A stretch of 64,000 nt of DNA from Hirudinaria manillensis (GCA_034509925.1 CM067530.1:2085001-2149000), one strand, 5' to 3'; counted from the first letter of the stretch, positions 22,317 to 64,000 are shown. The notes: generated by a model from the sequence alone, not told the origin. A program made the numbers and translations.

Positions 22317-25300
22317 CTGAAGAGAATTGTTATATAATTACAATCAGTCTTTTGTAATTAGAATTACTACTAGAACATAGTAGTTCCTATGTTTAACTTC
22401 TTGTTTAAGTGACTCGTAAAATATCAATTAACCATTACTGTTAAAATTAATAACACTCATATTATTGTTAGTTCTATTAATGTCTTTAAGACCCATATTG
22501 AAATTTAAGCAATGACGCAAATTCTTTCGTAACTCTACTTCTAAAACAGTCGCTAGATGCTGCTAGTGGATGTTTTACATTAATGGTGAGGGTGGACGAT
22601 AATCCGGGACTGAGGCCTCCGATGTGTTGGGAATCTCTGAAAGTGGAAAATTCAGTGGACTTCCTGTTGTTCTGGATCAAGTCGGGCCTGACAGGGTGTC
22701 CTTTAGCACCGTTTCTGCGTCTCTTTGATCTGCGAACGGCTACCGTTATTGCCACAATCAGGATTACGAAGAGAGCCGCCGATGACGAAGCAGAGATGAC
22801 GACGATGAGGAACTTCTTGTTGTCCGGTGACGTCAAGGATGATGCGAGACTCTCTGCTATAGTCTCATTGGTCAACTCCAGCTTGAAGTTACAGCGACTG
22901 TTTCGAGCGTTTAAATGAATTGTTTAGGTTGATTAACAAAGTTGTAAATTAGTTTAAACTATAAAATATGCGAATAAATCATTCGTGCTTCAAATTAATT
23001 TTGTATCTCCCACCTGTTATGAGCAGGTTGACTGCTCTCAGACACCTGGACTATGATTTCCAATTGCTGAGACTGGAATTTTGCCAAGTCTCCAGAGACA
23101 GACAGCTTTCCCGAATGCCCATCGAGGTGCAACTCGTCTTTCAGATTCTGAGGAATAGTTTCAACGAGGCTGAAGCTGAATCTGGGTCGGTCGGTCGAAA
23201 GGTCGTCTGGAATCAAGTCGAGATCATCGGCCACAAAAGTGGAAATCTCAGTTCCAACTTTGGAATGTCTGGAGATTTGAGCAACTCTGTCCGGAGATTT
23301 GTTGCTTTTAAGGAAATCTGAGCTGCAAATTTTGGGACTGACGAAGAACGGTACGTTGTCGTTCAAGTCGTCGACGAAAATCGTTACGTTTGTGCACGAT
23401 TGAAGTCTTCTGTCGTTTGTGGATTTAGCGCAAACTTCCAGGGAATGTGTGGAAGAGATCTGTTGTTGATGGTTTATTGGAATATTATTATTGTTATCAC
23501 AGTTTGGTTTATTTATATTATTATTTATATTATTATTATTACAGTTTGATTTATTTGCTTAATCTTATTACTACTAAATATCAACAATTTATTATTATTA
23601 TTTTTATTATTATTATTACGAATTAGTAAATTCATTATTCGTTTCTTGTCAAACTTACCTCTCTGTCGAGAGAAATTATGGAGAATAAGGTGCCGCTCTC
23701 ATCAATTTCAAAGTAGTTGGCCTCTTGTCTTTCAATGTTGTACGAGAAACTCTTGAATGCTTCGCTTTCATCCGAATCGACGGCTTCCAACTTTCCTACA
23801 ACTGACATGGATGGCTGGTTTTCCAGAACTCTGAAGAGATAGCTACTTTTAGGAAAATACGGGGCTTCATCCAGATCATTGACGGTGACGATCAAAATCG
23901 AAGTGGACGAAAGGCTAAATGGAGAGCCTTTGTCTTTGGCAATTACTCGATATCTATGTTCTCCTTTTGTCTCTCTGTCATAAGGAATCGCTAAGGAAAC
24001 CACTCCAGTTTCTCCGTCGATGGTCAAATGATCATCACCATCGATGCTGTAAACAACTGTTCCGTTGTTTCCTTCGTCCGGATCTGAAGCCAACAGCTGA
24101 ATGACCGCTTGGCCTGGACTGGAGTTCTCATCGACGGAAACCGAATATGCCGATTGCTCGAATGCCGGTACGTTGTCGTTGACGTCCAAGACTTTTATTT
24201 TGATGTTCTCGATGGTTTCGAGAGCAGGGTGTCCGTTGTCTCTGCAAATCAGTTTAAAGTTGATCCAAGACTCTTCCTCTCTGTCGAAGAGTTTGTCGGT
24301 TACCAGTAGCTGAGAGGAGCGGGTGTATTTCACCAGGGTGAACCTAGCGTCCGTTGTGGAGCAGGTAACTATGTTGTTTTCTTCCGTCTTATCGTCGTCT
24401 GTCACTGAAACGACGGCCACTAAGGTCTCGTTTCGATTTCTAGATGTCAAGAATTTGTTCTCGACTATCTCTCCGTGACTTTTCATGCTCAGGTAAGTCA
24501 GCGAAATAACCGGAGGGTTGTCGTTTGAGTCGAGAATTTCGAAAATGACGGTAGCTGTGGCAGACAGGGACGGCCTACCCATGTCGCTGGCAACGACTCT
24601 CATTTCGTAGCGTCTCGTGGTCTCGTAGTCGAGTTTTTTAACGAGTCCTATGTCGCCAGTCATCGTTCCGACCATGAAAGTTTCTCTCGTGGTGCTATCC
24701 GTATTGAATACCTCGTACATGACCCTTCCATTTGGTCCTTCGTCTTTGTCCGTGGCCACCAGTGTCGTCACCGTACTTCCGACTCTGGTGTTCTCGGGAA
24801 TTTGAACCGTGAACCTGCCGTTGTTCTCAAAGACAGGTGGGTTGTCATTGACGTCCGTGACATCGATTTGGACGGTGACGTAAGAATTCAGTGACGGTTC
24901 TCCGCTATCTTCGACTGTCACCAACAGCTGGTGGGTTTTCTGCTCCTCTCTGTCGAGTTTCTTCTTCAAATGCAGAGTCAGTTCTAATGTCCCCGGAGAT
25001 TTTGAAGTGCCCGAGACTTCAAAGAAGTCGCTTTGCGTTTGAGATTTGATCCTTTGATTGCAAAACAAATAAACGAGCCGTTAAAAATTGTATATTTTCC
25101 TATCGGATTACGATGGGCTGGCGGGTTTCAATGGGTGACATAACATACGATAATGTACGTATCTCACGCGTTCTAACATGTCCGACTAGTCAATCTTATC
25201 AGATAGATGAAGTTTGAAAGATAAAATCAATATGGTCATGTCACGAACTGACGTTGCGCAAGAAATGACGACTTTGCAAACAATTTTGATGGCAGAAGCT

Positions 25301-26249
25301 CTTTGCCTATTGCGCAACAATGGTCAAGTATATTTGAGAACCGATGCTAGTGTTTGTTGTTTTAACGAATTAATGCATTTAAGCGAATGTTATCAATCAT
25401 TATGCTGAAATTATTTGTAAAAATTTATAATTAATTTCTGGCATAAAAGAAATTTGAATATTTCTTTGGAGGATAGCATGGCTGATGCAATTATGCGCTC
25501 TTGACAGTTTACCAGTGAAGCCAATTTTAAAAAAATGGAGACAACTTAGCAAGGCAAAACGTAGTTAATTAGAATTGACAATTAAATTTCTAAATGAAAA
25601 AGTCTTGGAACTCACTTCAGCTGAGAGTTCATGCCCATATCTTCATCTGTCACCCTGCAGAGGTCATAGGTTAAGCCAACAAAGTCTGATTCGGGAATGG
25701 CAAGTTTAATCGACTGCTTGGAAAACTTTGGCGGGTTGTCATTTACATCTGCGATTTCAACTGTAACATCGTGTGTTTCAGACCTATTGTTTGGTAAGAG
25801 TAGCAATTTATAATCATGTAGTAATGGTTAAAAGTAGTGACAAATTGCCTCTAATCAATTTTATTTAATCATATTTAATCTTTAATCATAATTAATCTTT
25901 AAAGAAAGGAAATCATGAACCAATAAAAAAAAACTCACATCGCTAACAGGACAAATGAGAAGTTACATGGGTTCCGAGGCCACATGAATCCACAAACGTA
26001 TTCCCTGTCCAAAATCTCTTTGGTCCTGAAATTCCCGGTGGTTCTGTCGAGTTCAAAGTAATCGTCGTAGTTCATCGATGGAACTTTAGGCACGAAATAC
26101 GGCACAACGTCGTAAGGAATGTTGAATTCTTTCTTCAAGTTGGAGATGAACCTTCCAGGAGGAGAATTTTCTGGCACCTGGAAAACCCTCTCGTCTGATG
26201 ACACGAAAACCAGGACAATGGATGCGAAAATGAGAAGCAATTTGTCCAT
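21918..26249 (-). CDS. protocadherin, complete six-exon gene
   Basis: Calcium-dependent cell-adhesion receptor of the plasma membrane. Six exons join in phase to ~1,026 residues: 26249-25939, 25783-25616, 25051-23659, 23459-23014, 22897-about 22534 and 22316-21918. A signal peptide (MDKLLLIFASIVLVFVSS) opens exon 1. Seven cadherin repeats are delimited by the calcium-binding linkers DVNDNPPKF, DVNDNPPVF, DSNDNPPVI, DVNDNVPAF, DLDEAPYF and DLNDNVPFF, plus LDRE motifs. The first repeat is of protocadherin style (ELDRTTGNFRTKEILDREYVC). A membrane segment (FLIVVISASSSAALFVILIV...) is followed by RRSKRRR and a ~200-residue tail without a recognised catenin-binding site. Seven repeats and this size fit delta-type protocadherins; orthology within the group is not claimed. 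The fifth linker (DLDEAP) departs from the consensus. The donor of exon 5 is the only weak junction. Confidence 0.9.
22534..22897 (-). CDS. protocadherin exon 5: membrane segment and proximal tail
   Basis: Acceptor CGAAACAG. Carries the single transmembrane helix and a basic stop-transfer stretch. The 3' end is uncertain: a phase-0 donor GTTACG at 22533 joins exon 6 in frame, but the frame stays open to a stop at 22486, which could be an alternative short tail. Confidence 0.7.
23014..23459 (-). CDS. protocadherin exon 4: EC6-EC7
   Basis: Acceptor CAACAG, donor GTGGGA. Carries DLNDNVPFF and the last repeat. Confidence 0.88.
23659..25051 (-). CDS. protocadherin exon 3: EC2-EC6
   Basis: Large 1,393-bp exon encoding four linker motifs and the start of EC6. 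Acceptor CAAAG, donor GTAAGT directly after DRE. Confidence 0.92.
25616..25783 (-). CDS. protocadherin exon 2: EC1-EC2
   Basis: Acceptor CAATAG, donor GTGAGT. Encodes SETHDVTVEIADVNDNPPKF and the start of the second repeat. Confidence 0.88.
25939..26249 (-). CDS. protocadherin exon 1: signal peptide and EC1 start
   Basis: ATG at 26249-26247, hydrophobic signal peptide, then RVFQVPENSPPG. Donor GTGAGT follows at 25938; the split codon restores Met at the junction with exon 2. Confidence 0.88.
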
Positions 26250-29205
26250 TTCTCCTGTCGGTTTTGGATCAAACTCGAATGTTTTAAATACGAAATCGTC
26301 TGATTGTTTGTCGAGACAAGATCCAATGTTATGATTAAGTATCCTATATTAGCTCTCGGTCTAAATCAAACACGAGGTAAGATTCGATGCTCAAAGCCAA
26401 TTAGGACTTTACAGGAATGTCGACAAATCCGATTTAAATTCAGATTATTTTATCATCCGAGCAGTTCGTTCAGTCTCCAACTTCAAACGTCTTCGCGGAA
26501 CTTCAGAGTCGAAAACTTTATCAATTGGGACCAAGGGAATATATACTCACGCACGCTTCCGGAGTTTAGATAGGCCCACACCCACTCAAACAATAACTTG
26601 ACCGCCAATGACGGACCTCTCTTTATAAGGTTGAAGGACGTCGAAATGGTCAGACTTGTCTCAAGACGATTTTGTTTTAAGAGCTCGTTCGAAAATTCTC
26701 CAAAGAAGTCTTGCACAACCGACGAGGTGTTGTTAAATTTATTCACCAAGTGTTCATGGGACCGTGAAATTACTGAGCCAATTAAAATTAAGTCACTCGA
26801 GCCTTAGGGAATCGTACGTTAGGTAAATTAAGGTGGCTCCTTTTGCGTGCAGATGCATTATGCCACACTTGAAAAATGCATTTTGTTGAAAAAAACTCAA
26901 AATCCTAGTAAAAAAATTCGATTTAATCTAATTAGACATTATTTTGCCTAATGTAACTAAACCATTGACTTTATAAGTTTTATATTACAAAGATTCATAG
27001 CTTTGTAGTTTAAATTAGGGGATTGAAGATGACGAGGTGATTACGTAACTGTTTAAGGTGTTGTCCGGCAGCTTTTTTCGTTATTATTCAAATAAAACCA
27101 CTTCATTACAGACGAGAATGGAGTGTTATAAACGTTAAAAAAAATTACAAAACTTTCATTTGGTTACGACACGTAACTGGCGTCTTTGGCAACTTATGCA
27201 AATGAGAAAAGTTTTACGAGACTGTTATACACGCTCTGGTTGACATTCAAAGCTCTGATTGAGTAACTATTTATAAACACTGGACTTATCTGTCTTTCCA
27301 AGTTTAGCGAGCCGAATTTGAATCCATTTAAGAATTTGTCGTCCAAATAATCTAGATACAACTCTAGTATGTATGCACTGTACGTTAATAAACAACATAC
27401 ATGTGTCTCTCTTTCCAAACTATCCACTGCACCTGATTTTGCAAAATAAATTTACAATAAAACGCCACTAAATTCACCAACACAACATTCACGACCCTTT
27501 CCAAAAAGCCCAAATAATTCCATAGACAAAACTTTAAAAGTCATTTTTGAATTCTTCTGCCGAGAAATTCGGGCGCCAATTCGAGACGAAATGCAGACGA
27601 TCGATGAAATTACAAAAATGAATTGTAATTGCATCCCAATTAAGCATCATTAACGTCGGTTGGCTCAAATTATAGACGCGTGTCTGTTCAGAGGATCAAT
27701 TTACCTGTCACATATTTTGCATGACAGGAGACTGCATCTGTTCATCTTTTACAAAGACTCCAATTCCTTAGAAATCTCGTCGGCACAGCGATTTGTAAAA
27801 CAATTAGAAGGCACACGAATGATGCTCTCTTGTAAAATTTCTTTTTGGTCTCCTGAGAACCTAATGGGATCGATCAGGGTTGCAGCCCTAAGGGGTGACC
27901 GGATGGGTTTAATTAAGGGTTTTATCAAAATACAAAACGCTTATTAAAGTCTCCTGAAGATTAAAATTCGCCTGGGGACGTTATTGGAGCCCACCATGAC
28001 GGACAATGGATCGATATATCGATAAGACGGGCGTAACAATGATAGGCCACACCTATTCATTGTCTTCGGGAATGCCCGGTGATCCCGAGTTTGTTTAAGT
28101 ATCATTTCAACAACATCTCATAAGCACACCTTGAAATGCGAGGACACGTTGAAGTAATTGGAGTTTAAATATTGGAACGACTTGACATTAAGTTGGACCT
28201 GAAATCGCGAGTGATTGGATCTGTACGGATCTGGAAATGACGGAGATGTATATTGAATTATATCTATCGGCGAAGATGCAATGAAGGGTGGATTGATAAA
28301 GAATTTGAAGTTTCTTTGTGCTGAAAAGATTGAATAGCAGGGTATTGTATTATTTGACGTTTAACTTTGATATATCAACAACAACAATAACCGCAATTAC
28401 AACACCAACAACAATCGTCATCTATGACAACTACGAGATGTCAAATCCATCGAATGTGTGAACCAACAAATCCGTTGACCTCTAAAGTAAACCTTATAAG
28501 AAGAAACAACAATAAATTTATTTTAAACTCATTATATAGAAACATTTATATTTTTTATATTTTTATATTTATATTTATTTATAGAAACAATTTCACTTTT
28601 TTTGGTTACAAATATGCAAATTAATCTGACATGATCCCATAAATATCTACTTATCCGTTGTTAAATTTATCTTAAGCTTAGTTTTCTGGCGCATGTCATA
28701 CTCGCCCTAAATGCCCAGCAACTAATTTGCATATCATTACATTGAAGGCAAAGGTCATTTATGGAGCGCATCTTCTTGTTTACAAAACATTCTTTTAATA
28801 TTTATCTGTCAAATCTTTGATGAAGCGGTATAATTTCTCGATTCTGATAATATTGTTTACTTTGAAAAGTGTTGAGATTCACTGCGGATCGGATTTCTGT
28901 AAAATGTCCTTTTTACCAGCTACGTTTAATAGAATAACAGCCCATTGAAATTCTTCATTTAAAGTCAATAATTCTGAATTAATTTTATTTACAACATAAA
29001 TTCATAAAATGTCAAAGTTACAGCTCTTATTAGAAGGTGATTAGGAATAATATTATAATATAATATTAGAATTAAAATTATAATAAACAAATATTTAATT
29101 ATGTTTACAGGCAGGAGAAAGTTGCTCTTGAAGGAGACCTGATTGAAGTATTTGCTGACGATTGATTGATGGTTGACGCTGAATAGTTCAAGTACTAACG
29201 AGAGA

Positions 29206-29338
<133 letters not shown>

Positions 29339-30273
29339 ATACATGTTAATATCGCAATATTTTACTATAATAAAAATACTTATTAAAATTAATAAACTCT
29401 TATTAAAAAAATAACGATAATAAACAAAGCAATGACAATAACAACATACTATATTAGGAACAAAAACAGACAATCAGCAATGATGACCACTGAGGTTAAA
29501 GTTCAAAGACAAACAAATTCCACAGAAGTCGGCAGTCGATCAAAGAGTTCAAAGTTCAAAGTTGACACCTGCAAAGGTCAAGAATTTCCATGAAGTTGAA
29601 AACGAAACCGAATCCTGTTTGGATTTCACTTCAAACTGAAACCTCTTTGTTTACATTATCGCTCTGCTGCCATGACAACCTACCAACGCTAAAGGATCCA
29701 TTGTTTGGTTTAATTATTTCGACGAGATCGTAAATTTATCTAAGATAATTCACAGTGTTTAAAGTTCATAATAACTTCTAATATTTATTTAATAATATTC
29801 AAAGCGATAATAATAATAATGTTGTTCTACGGAGACTTTTTCATAATTTGTTTATAATTATCGCAAAATATTTTAACGAAATTATTTTCGTGGTGACTAT
29901 TATCCACCTAAATATTAAAAATTATTTTTTATTTAAAAATCAAATTAAAGTTTAAAGAAAAAAATTCTCGTCACGTGAAAGCATACAACTAGCTCACTCA
30001 ACAACAACAACAACAACAACACAACAAACAATTAGCCAGTTGTTTTCAAAACGACTGCTTGAATTACATTTCATTATTATTATGCAACAGCAACAACTAC
30101 ATAACAACGAGAACAACGACGACAACGACAACTACACAACAAGGAGAACCACACGGATGTACAACAACTCCAACAACTCAAATCTCATTCAAGATTTTCT
30201 TGATCGAATCTTCGTCGACAATTCATTTCCTGGCCGGACGCCGGCGAAAGTAAACTTCTTGATTTCTATAACG

Positions 30274-30343
30274 TCTCCTCTTCCTCCTCCTCCTCTTCTT
30301 CCTCCTCCTCCTCTTCTTCTTCCTCCTCCTCTTCCTCCTCCTC
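30274..30343. repeat. 70-nt uninterrupted polypyrimidine tract
   Basis: CTC/CTT triplets without a single purine, extended by (CTC/ATC)n to about 30378. Such mirror-like polypurine/polypyrimidine tracts can form triplex (H-DNA). Confidence 0.85.
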
Positions 30344-32288
30344 ATCCTCCTCCTCATCATCATCATCACCATCATCGTCAACTCTTGTAAAGATCAAAGC
30401 CTTATAAGGGGATTGTAATGGCGAATTACGAGGATTGCTTGGAGACTTTGTAAAGAGACTTGTAAAGGAATTGATTGAAGGAACGCCTGAGAACGTGAAC
30501 GTGACGACGACGACGACGATGTTGATGGATTCCTTTGTTGACGATGTTTGTTGAGATTATCGTTTGAAATGAAATCGAATGCAATTATTTCAAAGCAATT
30601 AAGTGAGTGAAATGTAAAGTGAGTTATGAAAGTGATAATGATGATGATGATGATAATAATAATAATAATAATAATTCCGGATAATTAATAATAATAATAA
30701 TATTATTATTATTATAGTAACAACGATGAAATATACTTATGTTAGCAATACAAAATTTATGTGATAATAATAATCTTATAATTTCTATTACTATTGTCGT
30801 TTAAAATACACTACTACCACATTAGTTAATATTATTTACTATTGAAATATGATGATATTATTCATTACTGCATGAATAAATTACATTCATTATCCAATGG
30901 TATAAAACTAGGTCAGTTTGGCACAAAAAGAAGACAGATGACGATGATAATGATGATGATGATGACGACGACTATGATGGTGATGATGATGTTGTTGTTA
31001 GATGTTATCGAGCCTCTGTTAAAATGTTATTCTTTTGGGTTCAAATAGTTTGAGTAAATAACTTGTTAACGAAGACGACGACGACGATGATGATGATGAT
31101 GATGATGGCTGATATTGTTATCAGTGTCATCACTATGGCAGATGTCGCTTTTATCACCTACAGTACCGGAACCAGGAAATATGAACAGTGGTCGCCAAAA
31201 CAATACGGAACAGGAACCAGTAATACAGAGCAATACCGGATGAAACTTAGAAATATAGAGAAGGTAGGAGAGAAGGGGAAATGAAACGATGGATTTGGAT
31301 GAACGGATGGACGGATGGATGGAAAGTTAGAGATTGTGAAAAGATGAGAGTCAAGAGAAGGTCATCCACTTGAACTCAGTGGAATGTCTTTGTGATGTCC
31401 CGCTGGAGTGGAGCTGTTGCTGGCGATGGTGATGATAAAATTATGCTTTCTAAATATTAATTAATATTATCAGAAGAACGATTTATAATAATTAATTAAA
31501 ATATATAAATTTTTAAACTATTTTTATTACAACAATATAATAAATAGTTACTGCTGCCATAACGAAGTCAGTGTATCATAACCACATCTGGCCACACATC
31601 CTTAAGCACGAATACTCACGCACATCAGCAGCATCATCATCATCTCCACACGATTGGTCTCAATTAGCAGTTTCAAGCAATTGAAATTCTAATAAAATTT
31701 GTCATTGATTTTATATTTAAAAAAATAATATAAAATAAAAAATAATGTAAAATTATTATTATTATCATAAAATTACAGAATAATCGTTAAAAACGAAATA
31801 AAATAAAGATTATTTTAAATTATTTTTTAATAAAAAACTACTTTTGGGATTTCTTTTACTATAACGTCCCCATGAATTTCCAATATTAAATTCCCTCGTG
31901 AATAATTCATAGAAGTGACGATGACTTAATTTATTCAAACCCGTCCGGTTAATTAATATTCAATTGAATTTTAATCTTTTGTTTATTTAAAGAGTTAGTA
32001 CTAGTTACGGCATAACATTAATTTATGTTTTATATACATGAATAAATTATTATAATGTAAGTCATTACAATAATTATACTGCGATTACTTATTATTATTA
32101 TTGTATTAAATAATTAAATTAAATATTAAGCATTAAAATTAGGTTTAATGTGTTCCAATAAAGACTGACGGTCGTCTGAAGTTAAGATGTATATTTTCAT
32201 GAAATGTTTTGAAACACTTCCACAGATGGCAGGAGACGACAAAAGAGTTGTTCGGACACGAAAATAAAACTATCAACACTTTCACACG

Positions 32289-32405
32289 ATGACGACGACG
32301 GTGATGATAATGGTGATGATGATGATGATGAAGAGCATGATGACGATGAGGATGATGATGATATCAGCGAGGTGATGATGATGATGATGATGATGGTAGT
32401 GATGG
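32289..32405. repeat. (GAT)n/(GAC)n degenerate microsatellite
   Basis: Imperfect GAT, GAC and GAG triplets. The minus-strand poly-Ser frame over it is an artefact. Confidence 0.85.
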
Positions 32406-33362
32406 TGTCAAAGTGTGATATCGACATCGGAAGACCATAAATAACCCTTTGTAACGCGAAAGAACCACTGAAACCTGTCTTCAACATCATAATTTGCAAA
32501 TAAATCGATTTAATTCGAGAAATTTTAATGGGAAAATTTAATTTTTGTCATAATACAAAAAAAAAAAAATCCCACTCAGAATTGTGATTAGACACGCGTG
32601 TCTAATTAGTACGACCATTAATTTACAAAGTTGGCACGAGAAATGTCCATAGACATCTACCGAGAGAAACGTTTCGTCGAAAAGATGATGAAAATATTTC
32701 GTTAATGAAAGATCGGTAGATGTAATGCTGGACACACGACTTCCAAAAAGAAAAAAAAAAACAATTTCATTTCAGTGCCAACGTCATCCAAACTTCTTTA
32801 GCTCTTCCCTCCTCTCTTCTGAGTTCCAAAACTGGGATTCGAACCAATGGCCTACGAGTCAAAGTGGGCAACTTCAGTTTCAGCTTGAAGTCGACGTTTC
32901 AAAATAATTTTTACAATCCAAGCACAACTTCATAGAAAATGTGAGAAACATGACGTGAGCTTAAAAAAAAAACTACGGCAGACGACAATAAAACTCCCGC
33001 CTAAGAGCGATTAATTAATATATTAATTAATCATTTATTTATTTATTTATTTATTTGTTTGTTTTTAACTCGAAACACAAAATACACAATAATTAGATTA
33101 TTTGATTCATTTAAGTTTTAAATTCTAAAATTCTTCTTCTAAAGTTTTTTTTAAAAAGAGAACTTGGACTCAGTCTATTTCCCGTGTTGCGCCATCTGCA
33201 GAGTTTTAAAAAAAACGCGCCGGTTAAAAAAATGAATGAAAGAAAGAACGAATAAAGGAAAGAATGTAAGACACAACACATGGCCGACTGAACGTAAAAG
33301 ATTGTTTTTTTAATCCTTTGTCTTCAATTCGTTGCAAATCGTAGAAAAAGTCCCAAACATTG

Positions 33363-33462
33363 TTCTACAACAACCACCAATAGCAACAACAATAGCAGCA
33401 ACAACAACAGCAACAACAACAGCAACAACAACAGCAACAGCAACAGCAACAACAACTACGAC
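33363..33462. repeat. (CAA/CAG)n microsatellite
   Basis: About 30 CAA and CAG triplets. No flanking exon features, so I do not read it as a polyglutamine tract. Confidence 0.85.
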
Positions 33463-35289
33463 AAAATAGCCACAACAAAGCCAGCTCTACTAGTCTCAGC
33501 GGGACGATTCAACTCTGAAAACGAAGGAGAAACAAACGGATCAAACGAATTCCTCTTCACTTTCCAGAAAGACTCCTTTAGCAGGAGTCGAAGAAGCGCC
33601 AGTTTCAACTCACGTGGCATTTGGAATGATGGAAAGAAAAATTCGCCGGAGTGGAAAAGAGACACGTAGCAACAAAATTGAGCTTTCCATGAAAAAGACG
33701 GAATTGAAATCGATATAAGCTGTTGTTGTTATTCTTGTTCATCACAAACGTACTTTCAGTCTAAGATTTCTAAGATTATTTCTAAGCTCGGCACTGTAAG
33801 TAAGAAGCTTTAAAACTAATTGTGAACAAAACATCAACATCATCGTTTTGAATTTTCAAACATATTATTAATTTTATTATTACTTTTATTATTACTATTA
33901 AAACTACAGTGCATAATTAAATTGATTAATTAATTATATTATTAATAACGTTATTACTAAAAGAACTCGTACAAAATCAACATAATATCATCATAAACTT
34001 TTAAAAACCATATAATAAAAAGGGAATTTTACGATTATAATAATATCATTTGGCTGTTAAATATTTAGCCAGATGAATGTTAATAACGAATTAATTAATT
34101 TATTTATTTATTTACAATTAATTAATTAGATTAGATGATTATTTAATAAAGAATTGTTAAAACAATATAACGAACAATTTAATATAGAATTATACAAATA
34201 ATTTTAAATTATTTAAAAACATTTGTAAGATAACCAATTAAATTAACGTTATTTACTAGATAAATAATTAAATAATTCTTTAATTAACCACTAAACGATA
34301 AATTATTAGAATTATTAAACCCTCGACGTGTAATCCTTGCAAGCCAAACAACTATCACAAACCCTAACAACAACAACAACGCACGTGGCTAGGTACAGTC
34401 ACCCAACTGCGAACATACATTATAATAATAATAATGATAATTGTGATTATATTATTATTATTATTATTATTATGTTATAATTATATTATCACAACAATAT
34501 CAATAATAACAGTTACTATTACAATATATGAATAATAATTAATGCAATAATACAAACTATTTCAATAATGTTACAAAATATTGAATTAAAAACATTAATG
34601 TTGCAATTTACTTGAGAAAACAAATTTATAATTAAATATAAATATAATTATACTTATAAATATAAATGTCAATATAAATATGAATATAAATATGATCATA
34701 ATTGTTTTTAAAATAACGAAGGACGTCATCATAAAAAATTTAATTCCTGACTTTTCCCTTAAATAACATACAAATTGCATCGTAAATATTTGAATAGATT
34801 AAATAAAGATTTTTTAAAAATAAAGCTTAAAAATGTGAGAAATCCATTTAAATTTTGACGGATAAGAATTATAAAATATTTTATAAAATATTATAAAATG
34901 AATGATAAAAGAAAAAGATAAAAAAATAATCATAATAAAATATCGTAAACATCAAACACGAAGTTATTGACGGCAATAAGCGGGCAATATAATAGTTATT
35001 ACAATATATTAATTATTATAATAATAATTACAATTATTATTTAAATTAAATTAATATTTTCTCACAAATAAACTTTGATCCCTCAAGATACAACCTCACC
35101 GAGAGAAAACATTAGTCCTCTCAACTTTCAACCAAGCAGCCAATCAAACCAATCGTGCGGATAAGGTCAAAAGGATCGGTTGAAGCCGGTCAACCAAACT
35201 CGAAAACTTCAATCAATGGAATCGGTTGAAATTCTCAACCGATTTTCAACCGAAGCAGAATCAATCAAGCGGATTGATCGACTCTGAGA

Positions 35290-63004
<27,715 letters not shown>

Positions 63005-64000
63005 CTCATGGAAAATTTAAGAACGGAAATTGCCTGGACGTAAGCTTTTGAAATTGAAAAAAAGTATCTCCAAAAGTATTGCCTCCTAGTGACAAAAGAG
63101 CAGAGAATAGTTTATGACTTTGTACTCTTCGTCCGAGCAGATGGAGATGATGACGACGACGATGATGACGTCGATGACGATGAAGGTGATGACGCTGACG
63201 ATGATGATGACGACGACAATGATGGTGATGGGGATGAATTAAACTGAATTATGTACTTTTTGTGCTTACAGATTACAGATACTATTTGTAGTTAAATTGA
63301 TCAGATGGCAATGATATCAATAACGGTGATGATGGTGAAGATGAAGATGATGATGATGATGACGACGACTATGGTGAGGAATTAATCTGCATGACGGACA
63401 TGAAAACCTTGAAAAATGAAAGGGGAAGCGACGTCTTTGTTTATTCTGTTTTTGTCTTGTCATCAAAATGGCGAATATGGATTCGTTTTTTTTTTTTGCC
63501 ATTTTGATGTGAAATCATTTTTTCTTATTTTTATATAATAATTATATCTATTTTACAGATTTTATTTATAATCTATTATTAGTATAATTATAATTACATT
63601 TATAATCTATTACAAATATAATTATATAAGATATAAGACATAATATAATATAATAAGATATAATGAGATTATATTTAAATTTGTAATATAATGTTTTATA
63701 ATAATATAATTGTATTTATATTTATTATTATAAGTATATTAAAATCAATAAATATTATTAATGTGATTATTTAATCAATTCGTCTAATATTTGTTTTATG
63801 TAGTCGAGCAAATAAACGAACAACATATACTTCACAGATGGATTTGGAATATTTCAGCCGAAAGTGATTTTCTCACAAAAAAAAATATGAAATGCATTTA
63901 AACAGATTAAACAATTAAATGATAAAAAAACTGAACTTTAAAAATTATATTTTGAGATAAAAAATAATTTTATAAATTAATCCTTAAATACCAAAAGTGG
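63005..64000. other. upstream flank of visible Nav exons
   Basis: GAT/GAC-rich runs at 63139-63236 and 63321-63373 give acidic plus-strand frames without a start codon. The rest is AT-rich. It is probably the first Nav intron or upstream spacer. Confidence 0.4.

Noticed and set aside
63043-63246. Acidic plus-strand frame ending in a clean stop upstream of the channel
   Set aside because: No ATG and no convincing acceptor; built on GAY repeats that occur throughout the window.

Overview
The window is AT-rich animal DNA with split genes, long microsatellites and non-LTR retrotransposons. A voltage-gated sodium channel, a protocadherin and a U12-type AT-AC intron show a bilaterian metazoan. Introns of roughly 0.1-4.4 kb, a compact layout and an expanded intronless RING family suggest an invertebrate, perhaps a spiralian (lophotrochozoan); the exact phylum cannot be read from the sequence.

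Layout. 1-11 kb: no convincing gene; AT-rich spacer with (ATT)n, (ATTAT)n and minisatellite arrays, a possible acidic terminal exon near 0.5 kb, and a striking block of four CACGTG boxes spaced exactly 11 bp apart at 6.9 kb, followed by two CRE palindromes. 11.1-13.25 kb: a decayed L2/Rex-like LINE. 13.7-21.6 kb: a plus-strand tandem array of five intronless RING-H2 genes and one pseudogene, related to the RNF115/RNF126 type of ubiquitin ligase. It is interrupted by a minus-strand six-finger C2H2 gene that lies between two ~240-bp direct repeats and has its own TATA/octamer promoter. 21.9-26.25 kb: a complete six-exon protocadherin with seven cadherin repeats on the minus strand. 26.3-35.3 kb: spacer with microsatellites. 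35.3-63.0 kb: an almost complete Nav1/para-type sodium channel on the minus strand; I could place 31 exons whose phases all join (about 2,110 residues; only the extreme N-terminus is missing). One of its introns carries an apparently intact ~3.9-kb CR1/Jockey-like LINE, and several introns carry very long microsatellites.

Notable points. The channel has the DEKA selectivity filter, but Asn in place of the aromatic residue that favours tetrodotoxin binding in domain I, and Leu-Leu-Met in place of the Ile/Met-Phe-Met inactivation particle. Its first fully resolved intron upstream of segment S1 is a textbook U12-type AT-AC intron. The RING array includes a 424-residue mosaic gene with a dead second RING, a short peptide repeat and a ~170-residue Asp-rich tract. 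The sodium channel and protocadherin are neuronal/adhesion membrane proteins; nothing in the sequence links them functionally to the RING array.
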